Positions 13,555 through 22,449 of a stretch of 64,000 bases of DNA are shown piece by piece. Source of the DNA: Curtobacterium sp. UCD-KPL2560 (lineage in GTDB: Bacteria > Actinomycetota > Actinomycetes > Actinomycetales > Microbacteriaceae); contig NZ_MCIG01000007.1 in NCBI RefSeq assembly GCF_001705035.1, positions 18,994 to 82,993 of the forward strand. Reading direction: 5' to 3'. Below the pieces are notes generated by a model. That model did not search any database. It saw only the letters and a program-made list of their open reading frames with translations, and was not told where the DNA came from. Numbering within the stretch: the first letter of the stretch is position 1; each line of letters starts with the position of its first letter. Made by a program: the position numbers and the translations under genes.

Positions 13555-14189
13555 TGGCGAAGCTCTACTTCCGCTACGGGGCGATGAACAGCGGCAAGAG
13601 CACCGGGCTGCTGCAGGCCGCCTACAACTACGAGGAACGCGGGCAGCGCGTGCTGCTCGCGAAGCCGTCGGTCGACACCAAGGCCGACGGCGCGATCGTG
13701 TCCCGGCTCGGGGTGACGCGGTCCGTCGACCTGGTGTTCGGTGCCGCTGACGACGTGCGCGCCGCGGTGGCCGACGCCGGGGCGACCGACCCGGAGTCCG
13801 ACCGGCTCGACGGCGTGGTCCGACCGGTGAGCTGCGTGCTCGTCGACGAGGCCCAGTTCCTCACCCCGCGACAGGTCGACGACCTGCTCCGGATCGCCGT
13901 GCTCGACGGCATCCCGGTCCTCGCGTACGGCATCCGGACCGACTTCCGCACCGAGGCGTTCCCCGGCAGCGCGCGCCTGCTCGAGGTCGCCCACTCGCTC
14001 GAGGAGTTGAAGACCATCTGCCGCTGCGGCCGGAAGGCCGTCTTCAACACCCGGAAGGTCGACGGCCGCTTCGTCTTCGACGGCTCGCAGGTGGCGATCG
14101 ACGGCGCCGGGGTCACCTACGAGTCGCTCTGCGCGAACTGCTACCTCAGCGAGTCCGGTGGCCGCCTGGACGGCGACCTCGGGCACTGA
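13554..14189 (+). CDS. tdk: thymidine kinase (type II)
   Basis: A 211-residue cytoplasmic salvage enzyme phosphorylating thymidine. The P-loop is GAMNSGKST at residues 9-17, the DEAQF Walker B motif lies near residue 100, and zinc ligands are in CRCGRK and CANCYL. The GTG start overlaps the stop of the response regulator by one base (TAGTG), so it is translated with the two-component genes; whether this is functional or only packing is unknown. A hairpin of the GACGGGAGGC family follows downstream. Confidence 0.95.
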   Translation: MAKLYFRYGAMNSGKSTGLLQAAYNYEERGQRVLLAKPSVDTKADGAIVSRLGVTRSVDLVFGAADDVRAAVADAGATDPESDRLDGVVRPVSCVLVDEAQFLTPRQVDDLLRIAVLDGIPVLAYGIRTDFRTEAFPGSARLLEVAHSLEELKTICRCGRKAVFNTRKVDGRFVFDGSQVAIDGAGVTYESLCANCYLSESGGRLDGDLGH

Positions 14190-14261
14190 CCCCGGACGCT
14201 GACCACGTCGTGTCCGGGCCGGTCCTGCGGGGCCCGGCCACCGGGGTGGTCGGGCCACGGT

Positions 14262-14305
14262 CGGACGGGAGGCGCGGGTCGGCGCCGCCCCGTGCCTCCC
14301 GTCCG
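14262..14305 (+). terminator. hairpin after tdk (GACGGGAGGC family)
   Basis: CGGACGGGAGGC (14262-14273) pairs with GCCTCCCGTCCG (14294-14305) around a GC-rich loop. It sits 73 nt after the tdk stop. This copy lacks the outer GCGACC/GGTCGC arms. Confidence 0.55.
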
Positions 14306-14388
14306 GAACGGGGCCGGGACGGCCCCGCGCGCACGGCGGTCGGCGAGCCGACCGGAATGCCCGACGGATGCCCGCGGTTGCCTCCCGC

Positions 14389-15429
14389 ATGAGCGACGCA
14401 ACCGTGCACCTGTCCGTCCTCGACCTGGCCACGCGTGAGTACGGCCAGACGAACACCGAGGCCCTGCAGGGCACCATCGACACGGCGGTGCACGCCGAAC
14501 GGCTCGGCTACGAGCGGATCTGGGTCGCCGAGCACCACGGCATGCCGGGCATCACCTCGTCGGCGCCCGCGGTGCTGCTGAGCGCCGTCGGTGCGGCGAC
14601 CTCCCGGATCCGCATCGGGTCGGGCGGCGTGATGCTGCCGAACCACGCGCCGCTCGTCGTCGCGGAGCAGTTCGGGACGCTGCGCGCGCTGTACGGGGAC
14701 CGCGTCGACCTCGGCATCGGGCGCGCCCCGGGCACCGACGGCGCGACCGCGATGGCACTGCGCCGCACCGACCGGCTCGACGTCGACGACTTCCCGCAGC
14801 AGCTCGCCGACCTGATCGGCTTCTTCACGGGGATGGACGCCGAGAACCCGCTGTCGCGCATCCGGGCGGTCCCCGGGTACGGCGACGTGCCCGAGTTCTG
14901 GCTGCTCGGGTCCTCCGGGTACAGCGCGCAGGTGGCGGGAGCGCTCGGCGTCTCCTTCGCCTTCGCGCACCACTTCGCGTCGGACAACACCGAGGCGGCG
15001 CTCGCGCTGTACCGCGACTCGTTCCGGCCCTCGCGCTTCCGGCAGACCCCGAACGCGCTCATCGGCGTGCAGGTCGTCACCGACGAGGACCCGGCGGTCG
15101 TCGAGGAGCAGAGCGCCCCCGGGATGATCTCGTTCATCCGGATGCGCCAGGGGATGAAGCCCGAGCCGGTGTCGATGGACGAGGCGCGCGCGTACACGTT
15201 CTCGGACCTCGAGCGTCGGTTCATCGCCGCGCGCACCGAGCGGCAGGCGTACGGTTCGCGGGACCAGGTCGCGGCGAAGATCAACGAGCTCGTGGCGTCC
15301 ACGGGTGCGGATGGTGTGATCGTCGCTCCTGGGGCCGCCCAGGCGCGTTACCGGCACCAGGCGCTCGACGTCGTGGCGTCGCTGCAGGCCGAGGGGCGGC
15401 TCGTGCCGGCGGGGGTCGCCGCGGCGTAG
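14389..15429 (+). CDS. LLM-class flavin-dependent oxidoreductase
   Basis: A 346-residue luciferase-like monooxygenase of the MsnO8 type. The family hallmarks are the N-terminal [38 protein letters not shown] (flavin-pocket His pair) and [24 protein letters not shown]. It should use FMNH2 or F420H2 with an unknown substrate. Two in-frame ATGs are close together (14368 and 14389); the second gives the usual MSDxxxxLSVLDL start. It stands alone between tdk and a repeat-rich intergenic region. Confidence 0.85.
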   Translation: MSDATVHLSVLDLATREYGQTNTEALQGTIDTAVHAERLGYERIWVAEHHGMPGITSSAPAVLLSAVGAATSRIRIGSGGVMLPNHAPLVVAEQFGTLRALYGDRVDLGIGRAPGTDGATAMALRRTDRLDVDDFPQQLADLIGFFTGMDAENPLSRIRAVPGYGDVPEFWLLGSSGYSAQVAGALGVSFAFAHHFASDNTEAALALYRDSFRPSRFRQTPNALIGVQVVTDEDPAVVEEQSAPGMISFIRMRQGMKPEPVSMDEARAYTFSDLERRFIAARTERQAYGSRDQVAAKINELVASTGADGVIVAPGAAQARYRHQALDVVASLQAEGRLVPAGVAAA

Positions 15430-15828
15430 CTGCTCGGCGGGAGAGCGGGCGCCGGCGCGCGGTCCTCGCGGCGTCGGCCCGCGGCCCTGGCGGCGTCGGC
15501 CCGCGCTGCCGTCTCGGCGTGAGCCCCGGGCTGTGGGCCGGGACGCGCGATGCGCGGGGACGCGCCGGAGCGCCTCGTGCCGCGCGGTGCCGGCGCACAA
15601 CCGGAGGCACGTCGCACCACGGGATCGCGTGGCGCGACGTGCCTCCGGTTGTGCCGGAGCAGGTCGCGCCACGCAGGCGCGCACCGAGCGCCCCGCACCG
15701 GACGGGCGGCGCGCACCGCGCACGGGCGGCGCGCTGCTGGGCGTCTGCGCGCACGGGCGGCGCGCCGCTGGGCGTCTGCGCTCTCGGTACAGGGGTGACA
15801 GGTCCGGACACGACAGGTCCGGACATGA
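15430..15828. other. repeat-rich intergenic region without a gene
   Basis: About 400 bp between the flavin oxidoreductase and tRNA-Pro. It holds a long inverted repeat (15595-15654) and a 31-bp direct repeat in two copies (15721-15751 and 15752-15780, the second 2 nt shorter with one mismatch). Open frames across it are extremely Arg/Ala-rich and end in residues known as tRNA read-through artefacts, so no protein is called. Confidence 0.6.
15595..15654. repeat. 21-bp inverted repeat with 18-bp centre
   Basis: Arms 15595-15615 and 15634-15654 are perfectly complementary (GCACAACCGGAGGCACGTCG plus one base, and its complement); the centre can form a further CCA/TGG stem. It could act as a transcription barrier for the upstream gene or be a dispersed element. 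Confidence 0.8.
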
Positions 15829-15864
15829 CAAGAGGCCCTGGTTCCGGAGAACCAGGGCCTCTTG
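15829..15864 (-). terminator. terminator of tRNA-Pro
   Basis: CAAGAGGCCCTGGTT (15829-15843) pairs perfectly with AACCAGGGCCTCTTG (15850-15864) around a 6-nt loop. It lies 20 nt beyond the 3' end of the tRNA on the minus strand. Confidence 0.8.
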
Positions 15865-15883
15865 CGTACTGTCTCAACACAGT

Positions 15884-15958
<75 letters not shown>

Positions 15959-15992
15959 CGGTGTGATCACTCCGAACCGGAGCAACCCCAGA

Positions 15993-15998
15993 AGTCTA
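15993..15998 (-). promoter_or_regulatory. candidate -10 box for tRNA-Pro
   Basis: TAGACT on the minus strand, about 35 nt upstream of the tRNA 5' end. The -35 region is weak. Confidence 0.45.
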
Positions 15999-16059
15999 CC
16001 GGATGATCGGGGGTGCTCACGACCATCGCGGTGACGCCCGGGCGCGTCGTCCGGACGCG

Positions 16060-17016
16060 TCAGTCCGTCCGCGCGGTCAGGGTCACGACGACCGCCTCGG
16101 GGCGGCACGAGAACCGCACGGGCGCGTAGATCGACGTCCCGATGCCCGCAGAGACCTCGAGCCACGACCAGTGCGCCCGGTGCTGCCACTTGTGCAGCCC
16201 GCTGACGTACCGGCGGGGCAGGTCGGAGTTCGTGACGAGCGCCCCGACGCCCGGCACCTGGACCTGGCCGCCGTGGGTGTGCCCGGCGAACACGACGTCG
16301 GCACCCTGGTCGACGAACGCGTCGAGCACGCGGCGGTACGGCGCGTGCGTGATGCCGATCGCGACGGGGGAGGGGCCGTCCTCGTCCTCGGTCCACGGGA
16401 CCGTGCTGCGCATCTCGTCGACGTTGGTCGGCAGCAGGTCGAGTCGGTCCCAGCCGCGGTGCGCGTCCGAGGTACCGAACAACTCGAAGCGCGAGCCCTT
16501 GAGTTCGATCGCGTGCGCCTGGTCGTTGACGTCGAGCCAGCCGAGCGACTCGAAGAACGCCGTCTGCCGGTCGACGTCGAGCTCGACCGGACGGGCGCCT
16601 GAGTGATGCCGACTCGGCCCGGTGAAGTACTTGAACGGGTTCCGGGGCTGCGGACCGAAGAAGTCGTTCGAGCCGTGCGCGAAGGCTCCCGGCACGCCGC
16701 GGAACGGCTCGAGTGCGTACTCGATCGCCGCGTTGGCCGTCGGGTGGCCCAGGTTGTCGCCGGTGTTCACGACGAAGTCGGGCTCCACCAGGCTCAGGTC
16801 GCGCAGCCACTGCTGCTTGTCGGCCTGCCAGGGCGCCATGTGGATGTCGGACAGGTGCAGCACCGTGACGTCACGGGAGCCCGGCGCGAGGACGGGCACG
16901 GTCTCCCACCGGATGCCGAAGCGGCGACGCTCGACGAGGGTGCCCCACGCCGTCGTCGCCGCTCCGATGGTCGCGCCCGCTGCGATGATCCCGAGCGCCG
17001 CGCGACCGCGGGTCAC
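16060..17016 (-). CDS. membrane-anchored metallophosphoesterase
   Basis: A 318-residue calcineurin-type phosphoesterase, likely anchored by one N-terminal hydrophobic segment (ALGIIAAGATIGAATTAWG). Metal-binding motifs are in order: LHLSDIHM (about residue 52), NTGDNLGH (about 83), GSND (about 113), GITHAPYRR and AGHTHGGQ near 250. The fold fits YkuE/YaeI-like phosphodiesterases; the substrate is unknown. The GTG start overlaps the stop of the penicillin-binding protein by 4 bp (GTGA), the usual partner of this enzyme in Actinobacteria, so a cell-envelope role is likely. Confidence 0.88.
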   Translation of the reverse strand: MTRGRAALGIIAAGATIGAATTAWGTLVERRRFGIRWETVPVLAPGSRDVTVLHLSDIHMAPWQADKQQWLRDLSLVEPDFVVNTGDNLGHPTANAAIEYALEPFRGVPGAFAHGSNDFFGPQPRNPFKYFTGPSRHHSGARPVELDVDRQTAFFESLGWLDVNDQAHAIELKGSRFELFGTSDAHRGWDRLDLLPTNVDEMRSTVPWTEDEDGPSPVAIGITHAPYRRVLDAFVDQGADVVFAGHTHGGQVQVPGVGALVTNSDLPRRYVSGLHKWQHRAHWSWLEVSAGIGTSIYAPVRFSCRPEAVVVTLTARTD

Positions 17017-19571
17017 TGGCAGCCCTTCGGAGCCTTGCCGTCCTTGTCGCCGAACAGCTGCAGCGTCACGGGCGTGGACTTCGCCGCGCTCGTGCCGGCT
17101 CCGGGGTTCACCCCCGCGACCGTGCACTCCGCGCCACCGGCGGCGAACTGGTCCGACACGGCGACCGAGGTGAACCCGGCACCGCCCAGGGCGCCCTGCG
17201 CGTCCCGGAGGCTCTTGCCCGCGACGTCGGGAACGGTCGCCTGCGAGCCGTCCGTCGTGTACACCGTGACCGACGAACCGGCCGAGAGCAGCGATCCGGC
17301 ACCGGGGGAGGTGCTCGACACCGTCCCGGGCGTCCCGGACCCCGGCTGCGCGCCACCGTCGACGTAGGTGAAGCCGGCGCCGGCCAGGATCGAACGGGCC
17401 TCGTCGGCCGTCTTGCCGGTCACGTCGGGGACGTTCTGGCTGTTGCCGCGGAGGGCGGCCTGCGACGGGGTCGGGAAGGGCCCGGCCTCGTACATGGCGT
17501 TGATCGGGATCATCGCCTGCTGCCAGACGTGGGCACGCTGCGACGCGTAGGAGCCGTACCCGGCTCCCGGGAGGTAGTGGCGGAGGTTGTTCTTGCCACC
17601 GTCGGTGTTGCCCTGCCAGTAGGCGGTCGCGACCTTCGAGCTCGCGCCGACGAGCCAGATCTGGTCGGCGTCGTCGGTGGTGCCCGTCTTCGCGAACAGC
17701 TGCGTGCCGTCCGGGGTCTGGGCGCCGACCGCGGTACCGGACTGGATCGTCCCGCGCATGGCGAACGCGGCCGATGCGGCGACACCCGGGTCGAGCACCT
17801 GCTTGCACTGCTTCGGCTGACCGCCGAGGTCCTTGCCCTCGGCGTTCTTCACGTTGTCGATGGCGATCGGGGCGCAGTAGGTGCCGTTGTTCGCGATCGT
17901 CGCGTACGCCGACGCCATGGTCAGGGGCGCGATGTTGTTCGTGCCGAGGATCGACGACGGGTAGGCGTTCAGCTCGGTCTTCTCGTCGGCCGAGTGCACC
18001 CCGAGGTCCTGCGCGGTCTGCCGGATGTCGCAGAGGTCGAGCTTCGCGGCCATCGAGGCGAACGCCGCGTTGACCGACAGCGCCGTGGCGCGGGCGACGG
18101 TGAAGTTGCCGTTCTCACCCGCGGAGTCGTTCTTCGGCGCCCAGGCGGAGTAGATCGTGTCGCCACACTGCGTCCAGCGCGAGGTGTTGTGCGGCGTCCC
18201 GTTCACGGACTCGTTGAGGCCGTGACCGGCCTTGAGCCAGTCGAGCAGCGTGAAGACCTTGTAGGTCGAGCCGACCTGGAAGCCGATCGACCCGCCGTAC
18301 TCCTTGTCGACGCTGTAGTTGATCGACGTCGCGGTCGGCGGTGACTGCAGGGACTGGTCGTAGTCCTTGTTCTGCGCCATCGTCAGGATCCGGCCGGTCG
18401 AGGCCTCGACCGAGTTCAGGGCGCCACCGAGCTTGAAGCGGCTCTCGGTGTTCGGGTCGAACTTGTTGAGCAGGTCCTTCTGCTGACCGTTGAGGTCGAG
18501 GTTCAGGGTCGTCTGCACCGTGAATCCGCCGTTGCGCCACGCGGTCGCGCGGTCCTTCTCGGTCGCGCCGAGCTGGGACATCTGCTTGACGACCTTGACG
18601 GCGTAGTCGCAGAAGAACTGCGAGCCGTTGCCCGCGGCCGACTGGCAGCCCTGGCTCGGCTGCGTCAGGCGCACGTAGTCGGCCGGCTTCGAGGCGATGG
18701 CCTGGTCGTACTGCTCCTGCGTCAGGTGCTTCTGCGCGAACATCGACTTCAGGATCACGTCGCGACGGGCGACGTTGGCGTCGTAGTACTTCGGGTCGGA
18801 CAGGTTGCGCGTGTTCGGCGACTGCACGATCGCGAGGATCGACGCGGCCTCCTGGGGGCTGAGGTCGGTCGCGCTCTTGTTGAAGTAGTGCTGCGCCGCG
18901 GCCTGCACGCCGTAGGTCTGGTCACCGAAGTAGGCGATGTTGAGGTACCCGGTGAGGATCTCCTTGTGCGAGTACTTCTTCGCCAGGCCGATCGCGAGCT
19001 TCATCTCCTCGAGCTTGCGGGGGATGGTCTGCTCGACCGCGTCGTTGTAGGCCTTCTGGCGCTCCTCCTGCGAGGGCAGCTCGAGGGCCTGCTGCATCTT
19101 GATGTTGCGCACGAGCTGCATCGTGAGCGTCGAGCCACCGCCGGACTCGCCGAGCCCGCCCGCGAGGGATCCGACACCGGCACGGACCAGGGACGTCATG
19201 TCGACGCCGCCGTGGTCGTAGAAGCGCTTGTCCTCGCCGTCGATGGCCGCGTTCTTCAGCTGGTCGCTGATCTGGTCGAACTGCAGCTCCTGGCGGTTCT
19301 GGTCGTAGACCGTCGCCAGGTGGACGGACTGGCCGCCCGAGTACGCCAGGACCTCGTTGCGCTGCGGCAGGTCACCGATCTCGATGTACTCCGGCAGCGA
19401 CTCGAACACGCCGATGGTGGAGGTCGTGGTGACCCCGGCGACCGCGATCGCGGGCGTGACGCCGATGGTCACCAGCAGGCCGGCGAGCGCGCTGAAGCCG
19501 ACGAAGCCGATGAAGGCGCCGATCGCAGAGACGGGCTTGGTCCGCGAGGCAGACGTCTTCTGGGCAGACAT
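17013..19571 (-). CDS. bifunctional penicillin-binding protein with PASTA domains (PonA type)
   Basis: An 852-residue class A penicillin-binding protein that polymerises and cross-links peptidoglycan outside the membrane. One N-terminal membrane segment (about residues 14-45) is followed by the GT51 transglycosylase with EDKRFYDHGGVD and GGSTLTMQLVRN, then the transpeptidase with SxxK as STYK, SxN as SVN and KTGTTDD. Two PASTA repeats (VPDVTGKTADEA and VPDVAGKSLRDA regions) end the protein. ATG 19571 is used because a TAGGCT box lies 7 nt upstream and membrane topology fits; a longer frame from 19613 crosses that promoter. It forms an operon with the metallophosphoesterase. Confidence 0.95.
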   Translation of the reverse strand: MSAQKTSASRTKPVSAIGAFIGFVGFSALAGLLVTIGVTPAIAVAGVTTTSTIGVFESLPEYIEIGDLPQRNEVLAYSGGQSVHLATVYDQNRQELQFDQISDQLKNAAIDGEDKRFYDHGGVDMTSLVRAGVGSLAGGLGESGGGSTLTMQLVRNIKMQQALELPSQEERQKAYNDAVEQTIPRKLEEMKLAIGLAKKYSHKEILTGYLNIAYFGDQTYGVQAAAQHYFNKSATDLSPQEAASILAIVQSPNTRNLSDPKYYDANVARRDVILKSMFAQKHLTQEQYDQAIASKPADYVRLTQPSQGCQSAAGNGSQFFCDYAVKVVKQMSQLGATEKDRATAWRNGGFTVQTTLNLDLNGQQKDLLNKFDPNTESRFKLGGALNSVEASTGRILTMAQNKDYDQSLQSPPTATSINYSVDKEYGGSIGFQVGSTYKVFTLLDWLKAGHGLNESVNGTPHNTSRWTQCGDTIYSAWAPKNDSAGENGNFTVARATALSVNAAFASMAAKLDLCDIRQTAQDLGVHSADEKTELNAYPSSILGTNNIAPLTMASAYATIANNGTYCAPIAIDNVKNAEGKDLGGQPKQCKQVLDPGVAASAAFAMRGTIQSGTAVGAQTPDGTQLFAKTGTTDDADQIWLVGASSKVATAYWQGNTDGGKNNLRHYLPGAGYGSYASQRAHVWQQAMIPINAMYEAGPFPTPSQAALRGNSQNVPDVTGKTADEARSILAGAGFTYVDGGAQPGSGTPGTVSSTSPGAGSLLSAGSSVTVYTTDGSQATVPDVAGKSLRDAQGALGGAGFTSVAVSDQFAAGGAECTVAGVNPGAGTSAAKSTPVTLQLFGDKDGKAPKGCQ

Positions 19572-19578
19572 AGGATGC

Positions 19579-19584
19579 AGCCTA
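19579..19584 (-). promoter_or_regulatory. -10 box of the penicillin-binding protein gene (leaderless type)
   Basis: TAGGCT on the minus strand followed by 7 nt and the ATG at 19571. Confidence 0.5.
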
Positions 19585-19621
19585 AACGACACCCCCGACC
19601 GGAAGGCTGGCAAGGATCTCC

Positions 19622-19780
19622 ATGATGCGCTGGGAATACCTCACGACGCCGCTGATCATCCACAACACGACCGCGATCCTCAACAACTTCGGGGACGAGG
19701 GCTGGGAGCTGGTCCAGGTCGTCACCGGCCCCGAGGGCGGGCTCGTCGCCTACCTCAAGCGTCCGAGGGCCGAGGCGTGA
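19622..19780 (+). CDS. DUF4177-like small protein
   Basis: A 52-residue protein, MMRWEYLTTPLIIHN at the start and GDEGWELVQVV in the middle, the signature of small DUF4177-type proteins (a YExxTxP strand, then NxxGxxGWELV). Its role is unknown. An AAGGATCTCC sequence precedes the start; two adjacent ATGs (19622, 19625) are both possible. The last codons overlap the RidA-like gene by GTGA, and this pair is commonly found together in Microbacteriaceae, so the two proteins may act together. Confidence 0.75.
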   Translation: MMRWEYLTTPLIIHNTTAILNNFGDEGWELVQVVTGPEGGLVAYLKRPRAEA

Positions 19781-20238
19781 GCGTCGCCGCCCGACTGGCC
19801 GAGCTCGGCCTGACGCTGCCGCCCGTCGCGGCACCCGTCGCCGCCTACGTCCCGGCGGTCGTGTCCGGGCACCACGTGTACACGGCGGGACAGCTCCCGT
19901 TCGTGGACGGAGCCCTCCCCGTCACGGGCAAGGTCGGCGCCGACGTCGACGCCGAGACCGCGACCGCGCAGGCGCGGACCGCGGCGCTCAACGCCCTCGC
20001 GGCCGTCGAGTCGGTCGCCGGGTCGCTCGACCGCGTCGCCCGGGTCGTCAAGGTCACCGTGTTCGTGGCGTCCGACCCCTCCTTCACCGGCCAGCCCGGG
20101 GTCGCCAACGGCGCGTCCACCCTGGTCGGCGACGTCTTCGGTGAGGCCGGCGTCCACGCGCGCAGCGCGGTGGGCGTCGCCGTCCTGCCGCTGGACGCAC
20201 CGGTCGAGGTCGAGCTCGTCGTCGAACTGACCGACTGA
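19777..20238 (+). CDS. RidA / YjgF-YER057c family protein
   Basis: A 153-residue protein of the RidA superfamily, whose best known members hydrolyse reactive enamine/imine intermediates from PLP enzymes. The N-terminus has a longer helix than archetypal RidA and the sequence VVSGHHVYTAGQLPFVDG, typical of the TdcF-like actinobacterial branch. The catalytic-type arginine is in the HARSAVGVAVLPLDAPVEVEL C-terminal motif (split: HARSAVGV then PLDAPVEVEL). The GTG start overlaps the DUF4177 gene by 4 bp. It converges on acs; a hairpin separates the two. Confidence 0.85.
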   Translation: MSVAARLAELGLTLPPVAAPVAAYVPAVVSGHHVYTAGQLPFVDGALPVTGKVGADVDAETATAQARTAALNALAAVESVAGSLDRVARVVKVTVFVASDPSFTGQPGVANGASTLVGDVFGEAGVHARSAVGVAVLPLDAPVEVELVVELTD

Positions 20239-20258
20239 CGGCGGTTCCCCGCCCCGTC

Positions 20259-20306
20259 ACGCAGGTCGCGCCTCCAGTCCGGTCGGACGGGAGGCGCGAC
20301 CTGCGT
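20259..20306. terminator. bidirectional terminator between ridA-like gene and acs
   Basis: 17-nt arms 20259-20275 and 20290-20306 pair perfectly (ACGCAGGTCGCGCCTCC and its complement) around a 14-nt loop. The right half contains the GACGGGAGGC core and GCGACC, i.e. a rearranged copy of the repeat family. It lies between two convergent stops. Confidence 0.75.
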
Positions 20307-20314
20307 CCGGCGGC

Positions 20315-22267
20315 CTACATCAGTTCCGCGATGGTCGCCATGATCGTCGGGTCGGCCAGCGTCGTCGTGTCGCCGATGCGGCGGCCCTCGGCCGCGTCGC
20401 GGAGCAGACGGCGCATGATCTTGCCGGACCGCGTCTTCGGGAGCTCCGGCACGACGACCACCTGGCGTGGTTTCGCGATCGCGCCGATCCGCTTGCCGAC
20501 CCAGTCGCGCAGTTCCTTCGCGACCGCGTCGCGGTCCGCGCCCTCCGCCGCCTCGGCGGTGAGGATGACGAACGCGACGACGGCCTGACCGGTGGTCTCG
20601 TCGGCGGCGCCGACGACGGCGGCCTCGGCGACGCCCTCGTGGCCGACGAGCGCGGACTCGATCTCGGCCGTCGACAGGCGGTGGCCCGACACGTTCATGA
20701 CGTCGTCGACGCGACCCTGCACCCAGAGGTCGCCCTCGCCGTCGAGCCGCGCACCGTCGCCCGCGAAGTAGCGGCCGGGGAAGCGTGACCAGTAGGTCTC
20801 GACGAAGCGGTCCGGGTCGTTCCAGATGCCGCGGGCCATCGACGGCCAGGGCTCGGTGATGGTGAGGTACCCGCTCTCACCGGGGTCGGCGCGGTGGCCG
20901 TCCTCGTCCACGATCTCCGCGACGATGCCGGGCAGCGGGGTCTGGGCCGCGCCGGGCTTGAGCTTCGTGACGCCCGGCAGCGCCGAGATCATGATGGCGC
21001 CGGTCTCGGTCTGCCACCACGTGTCGACGATCGGCGTGCGGTCGTGGCCGATGACCTGGCGGTACCACTGCCACGCCTCGGGGTTGATCGGTTCGCCGAC
21101 GCTGCCGAGCAGTCGGAGGGACTCGAGGCTGCGGGCCTCGGGGATCTGCCGTCCGGCCTTCATCGCGGCCCGCACCGCGGTCGGGGCGGTGTAGAGGACG
21201 GTGACGCCGTAGGTGTCGACGACGTCCCACCACCGGCCGGGCTTCGGCTCGTCCGGGGTGCCCTCGTACAGGACCTGTGTGACGCCGTTCGCGAGCGGCC
21301 CGTAGACGACGTAGGAGTGCCCGGTGATCCAGCCGATGTCGGCCGTGCACCAGTAGACGTCCTTCTCCGGGTGCATGTCGAAGACGTTGCGGTGCGTGTA
21401 CGCGGCCTGGGTCAGGTAGCCGCCCGAGGTGTGCACGATGCCCTTCGGCTTCCCGGTCGTGCCCGACGTGTAGAGGATGAACAGGGGGTTCTCGGCCGGG
21501 AACGGCTGCGCCTCGTGCTCGGGGGCGGCCTTCGCCAGCTCGTCGTGCCACCAGCGGTCGCGCTCGGTCCACCCGACCCGGTTGCCGCCGCGCTTCACGA
21601 CGAGGACGTGCTCGACGGAGTCGGTCCCGGGGCCCGCGAGCGCCTCGTCCACCGCCGGCTTGAGCGGTGAGACGGCACCGCGTCGCCAGCCGCCGTCCGC
21701 GGTCACGACGACCTTCGCGCCGGCGTCCTCGATGCGCGTGCGGAGGCTCTCGGCGCTGAAGCCGCCGAAGACGACCGAGTGCACGGCGCCGATCCGGGCG
21801 ACCGCGAGCATCGTGACGACGGCCTCGGGGATGAGCGGCAGGTAGACGACGACGCGGTCGCCCGCACCGACGCCGAGGTCCGTCAGCATGTTCGCCGCGC
21901 GCTGGACGTCGGCGGTCAGCTCGGCGTAGGTGATCCGACGCGTGTCGCCCGGTGCGCCCTCGAAGTGGATCGCCACCCGGTCGCCGTTTCCCGCGCGCAC
22001 GTGGCGGTCGAGGCAGTTCTCGGCGACGTTGAGCGTGCCGTCGTCGAACCACTTCGCGAACGGGGCACCGGACCAGTCGAGGGTCCGGGTGAACGGCGTG
22101 CGCCAGTCGAGCAGGGTCCGGGCCTGGTCGGCCCAGAACGCCTCGCGGTCGGCGGCGGCCGACTCGTGCAGGTCCGCGTGGGCGACGGCGTCCGCGACGA
22201 ACTCGGCGGGCGGCGCGAAGGTCGGGCCGTCCTCGTGACGGGCGTCGGCCTGGGTCGGTGTGGACAT
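20315..22267 (-). CDS. acs: acetyl-CoA synthetase
   Basis: A 650-residue AMP-forming ligase making acetyl-CoA from acetate, ATP and CoA. Family motifs are clear: FILYTSGTTGKPKGIVHT (P-loop), WCTADIGWITGHSYVVYGPL, DTWWQTETGAIM, YFAGDGARLDGEGDLWVQGR and, near the C-terminus, the regulatory-lysine motif PKTRSGKIMRRLLRD. Length is normal. The ATG at 22267 has GAGAGGA 6-8 nt upstream, and a TAGTCT box on the minus strand at 22307-22312 could be its -10. With ackA it gives two routes of acetate activation. It is divergent from the 6C RNA and tad locus. Confidence 0.97.
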   Translation of the reverse strand: MSTPTQADARHEDGPTFAPPAEFVADAVAHADLHESAAADREAFWADQARTLLDWRTPFTRTLDWSGAPFAKWFDDGTLNVAENCLDRHVRAGNGDRVAIHFEGAPGDTRRITYAELTADVQRAANMLTDLGVGAGDRVVVYLPLIPEAVVTMLAVARIGAVHSVVFGGFSAESLRTRIEDAGAKVVVTADGGWRRGAVSPLKPAVDEALAGPGTDSVEHVLVVKRGGNRVGWTERDRWWHDELAKAAPEHEAQPFPAENPLFILYTSGTTGKPKGIVHTSGGYLTQAAYTHRNVFDMHPEKDVYWCTADIGWITGHSYVVYGPLANGVTQVLYEGTPDEPKPGRWWDVVDTYGVTVLYTAPTAVRAAMKAGRQIPEARSLESLRLLGSVGEPINPEAWQWYRQVIGHDRTPIVDTWWQTETGAIMISALPGVTKLKPGAAQTPLPGIVAEIVDEDGHRADPGESGYLTITEPWPSMARGIWNDPDRFVETYWSRFPGRYFAGDGARLDGEGDLWVQGRVDDVMNVSGHRLSTAEIESALVGHEGVAEAAVVGAADETTGQAVVAFVILTAEAAEGADRDAVAKELRDWVGKRIGAIAKPRQVVVVPELPKTRSGKIMRRLLRDAAEGRRIGDTTTLADPTIMATIAELM

Positions 22268-22306
22268 CGGGGTCCTCTCGCGTCGTTGCGGCAGGGGTGC
22301 AGTCGG

Positions 22307-22312
22307 AGACTA
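22307..22312 (-). promoter_or_regulatory. candidate -10 box of acs
   Basis: TAGTCT on the minus strand, about 40 nt before the ATG, with GAGAGGA as ribosome binding site between. Confidence 0.4.
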
Positions 22313-22437
22313 CCCCTCGGGGAGGGGTGGGCCGGCGGGGCGGCCGGGGTGTGTGCGCTGTCCGGGCGGTGTCCGGGTCAGCGTGGGTGGATCGGTTCGG
22401 CCGGGTCCGGGGTTGCCGAGCACGGGGCGTCATGGGG

Positions 22438-22443
22438 TACACT
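22438..22443 (+). promoter_or_regulatory. -10 box of the 6C RNA gene
   Basis: TACACT with TTGCCG (22413-22418) 19 nt upstream as a possible -35. The predicted start is near 22450. Confidence 0.5.
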
Positions 22444-22449
22444 TGTCCT

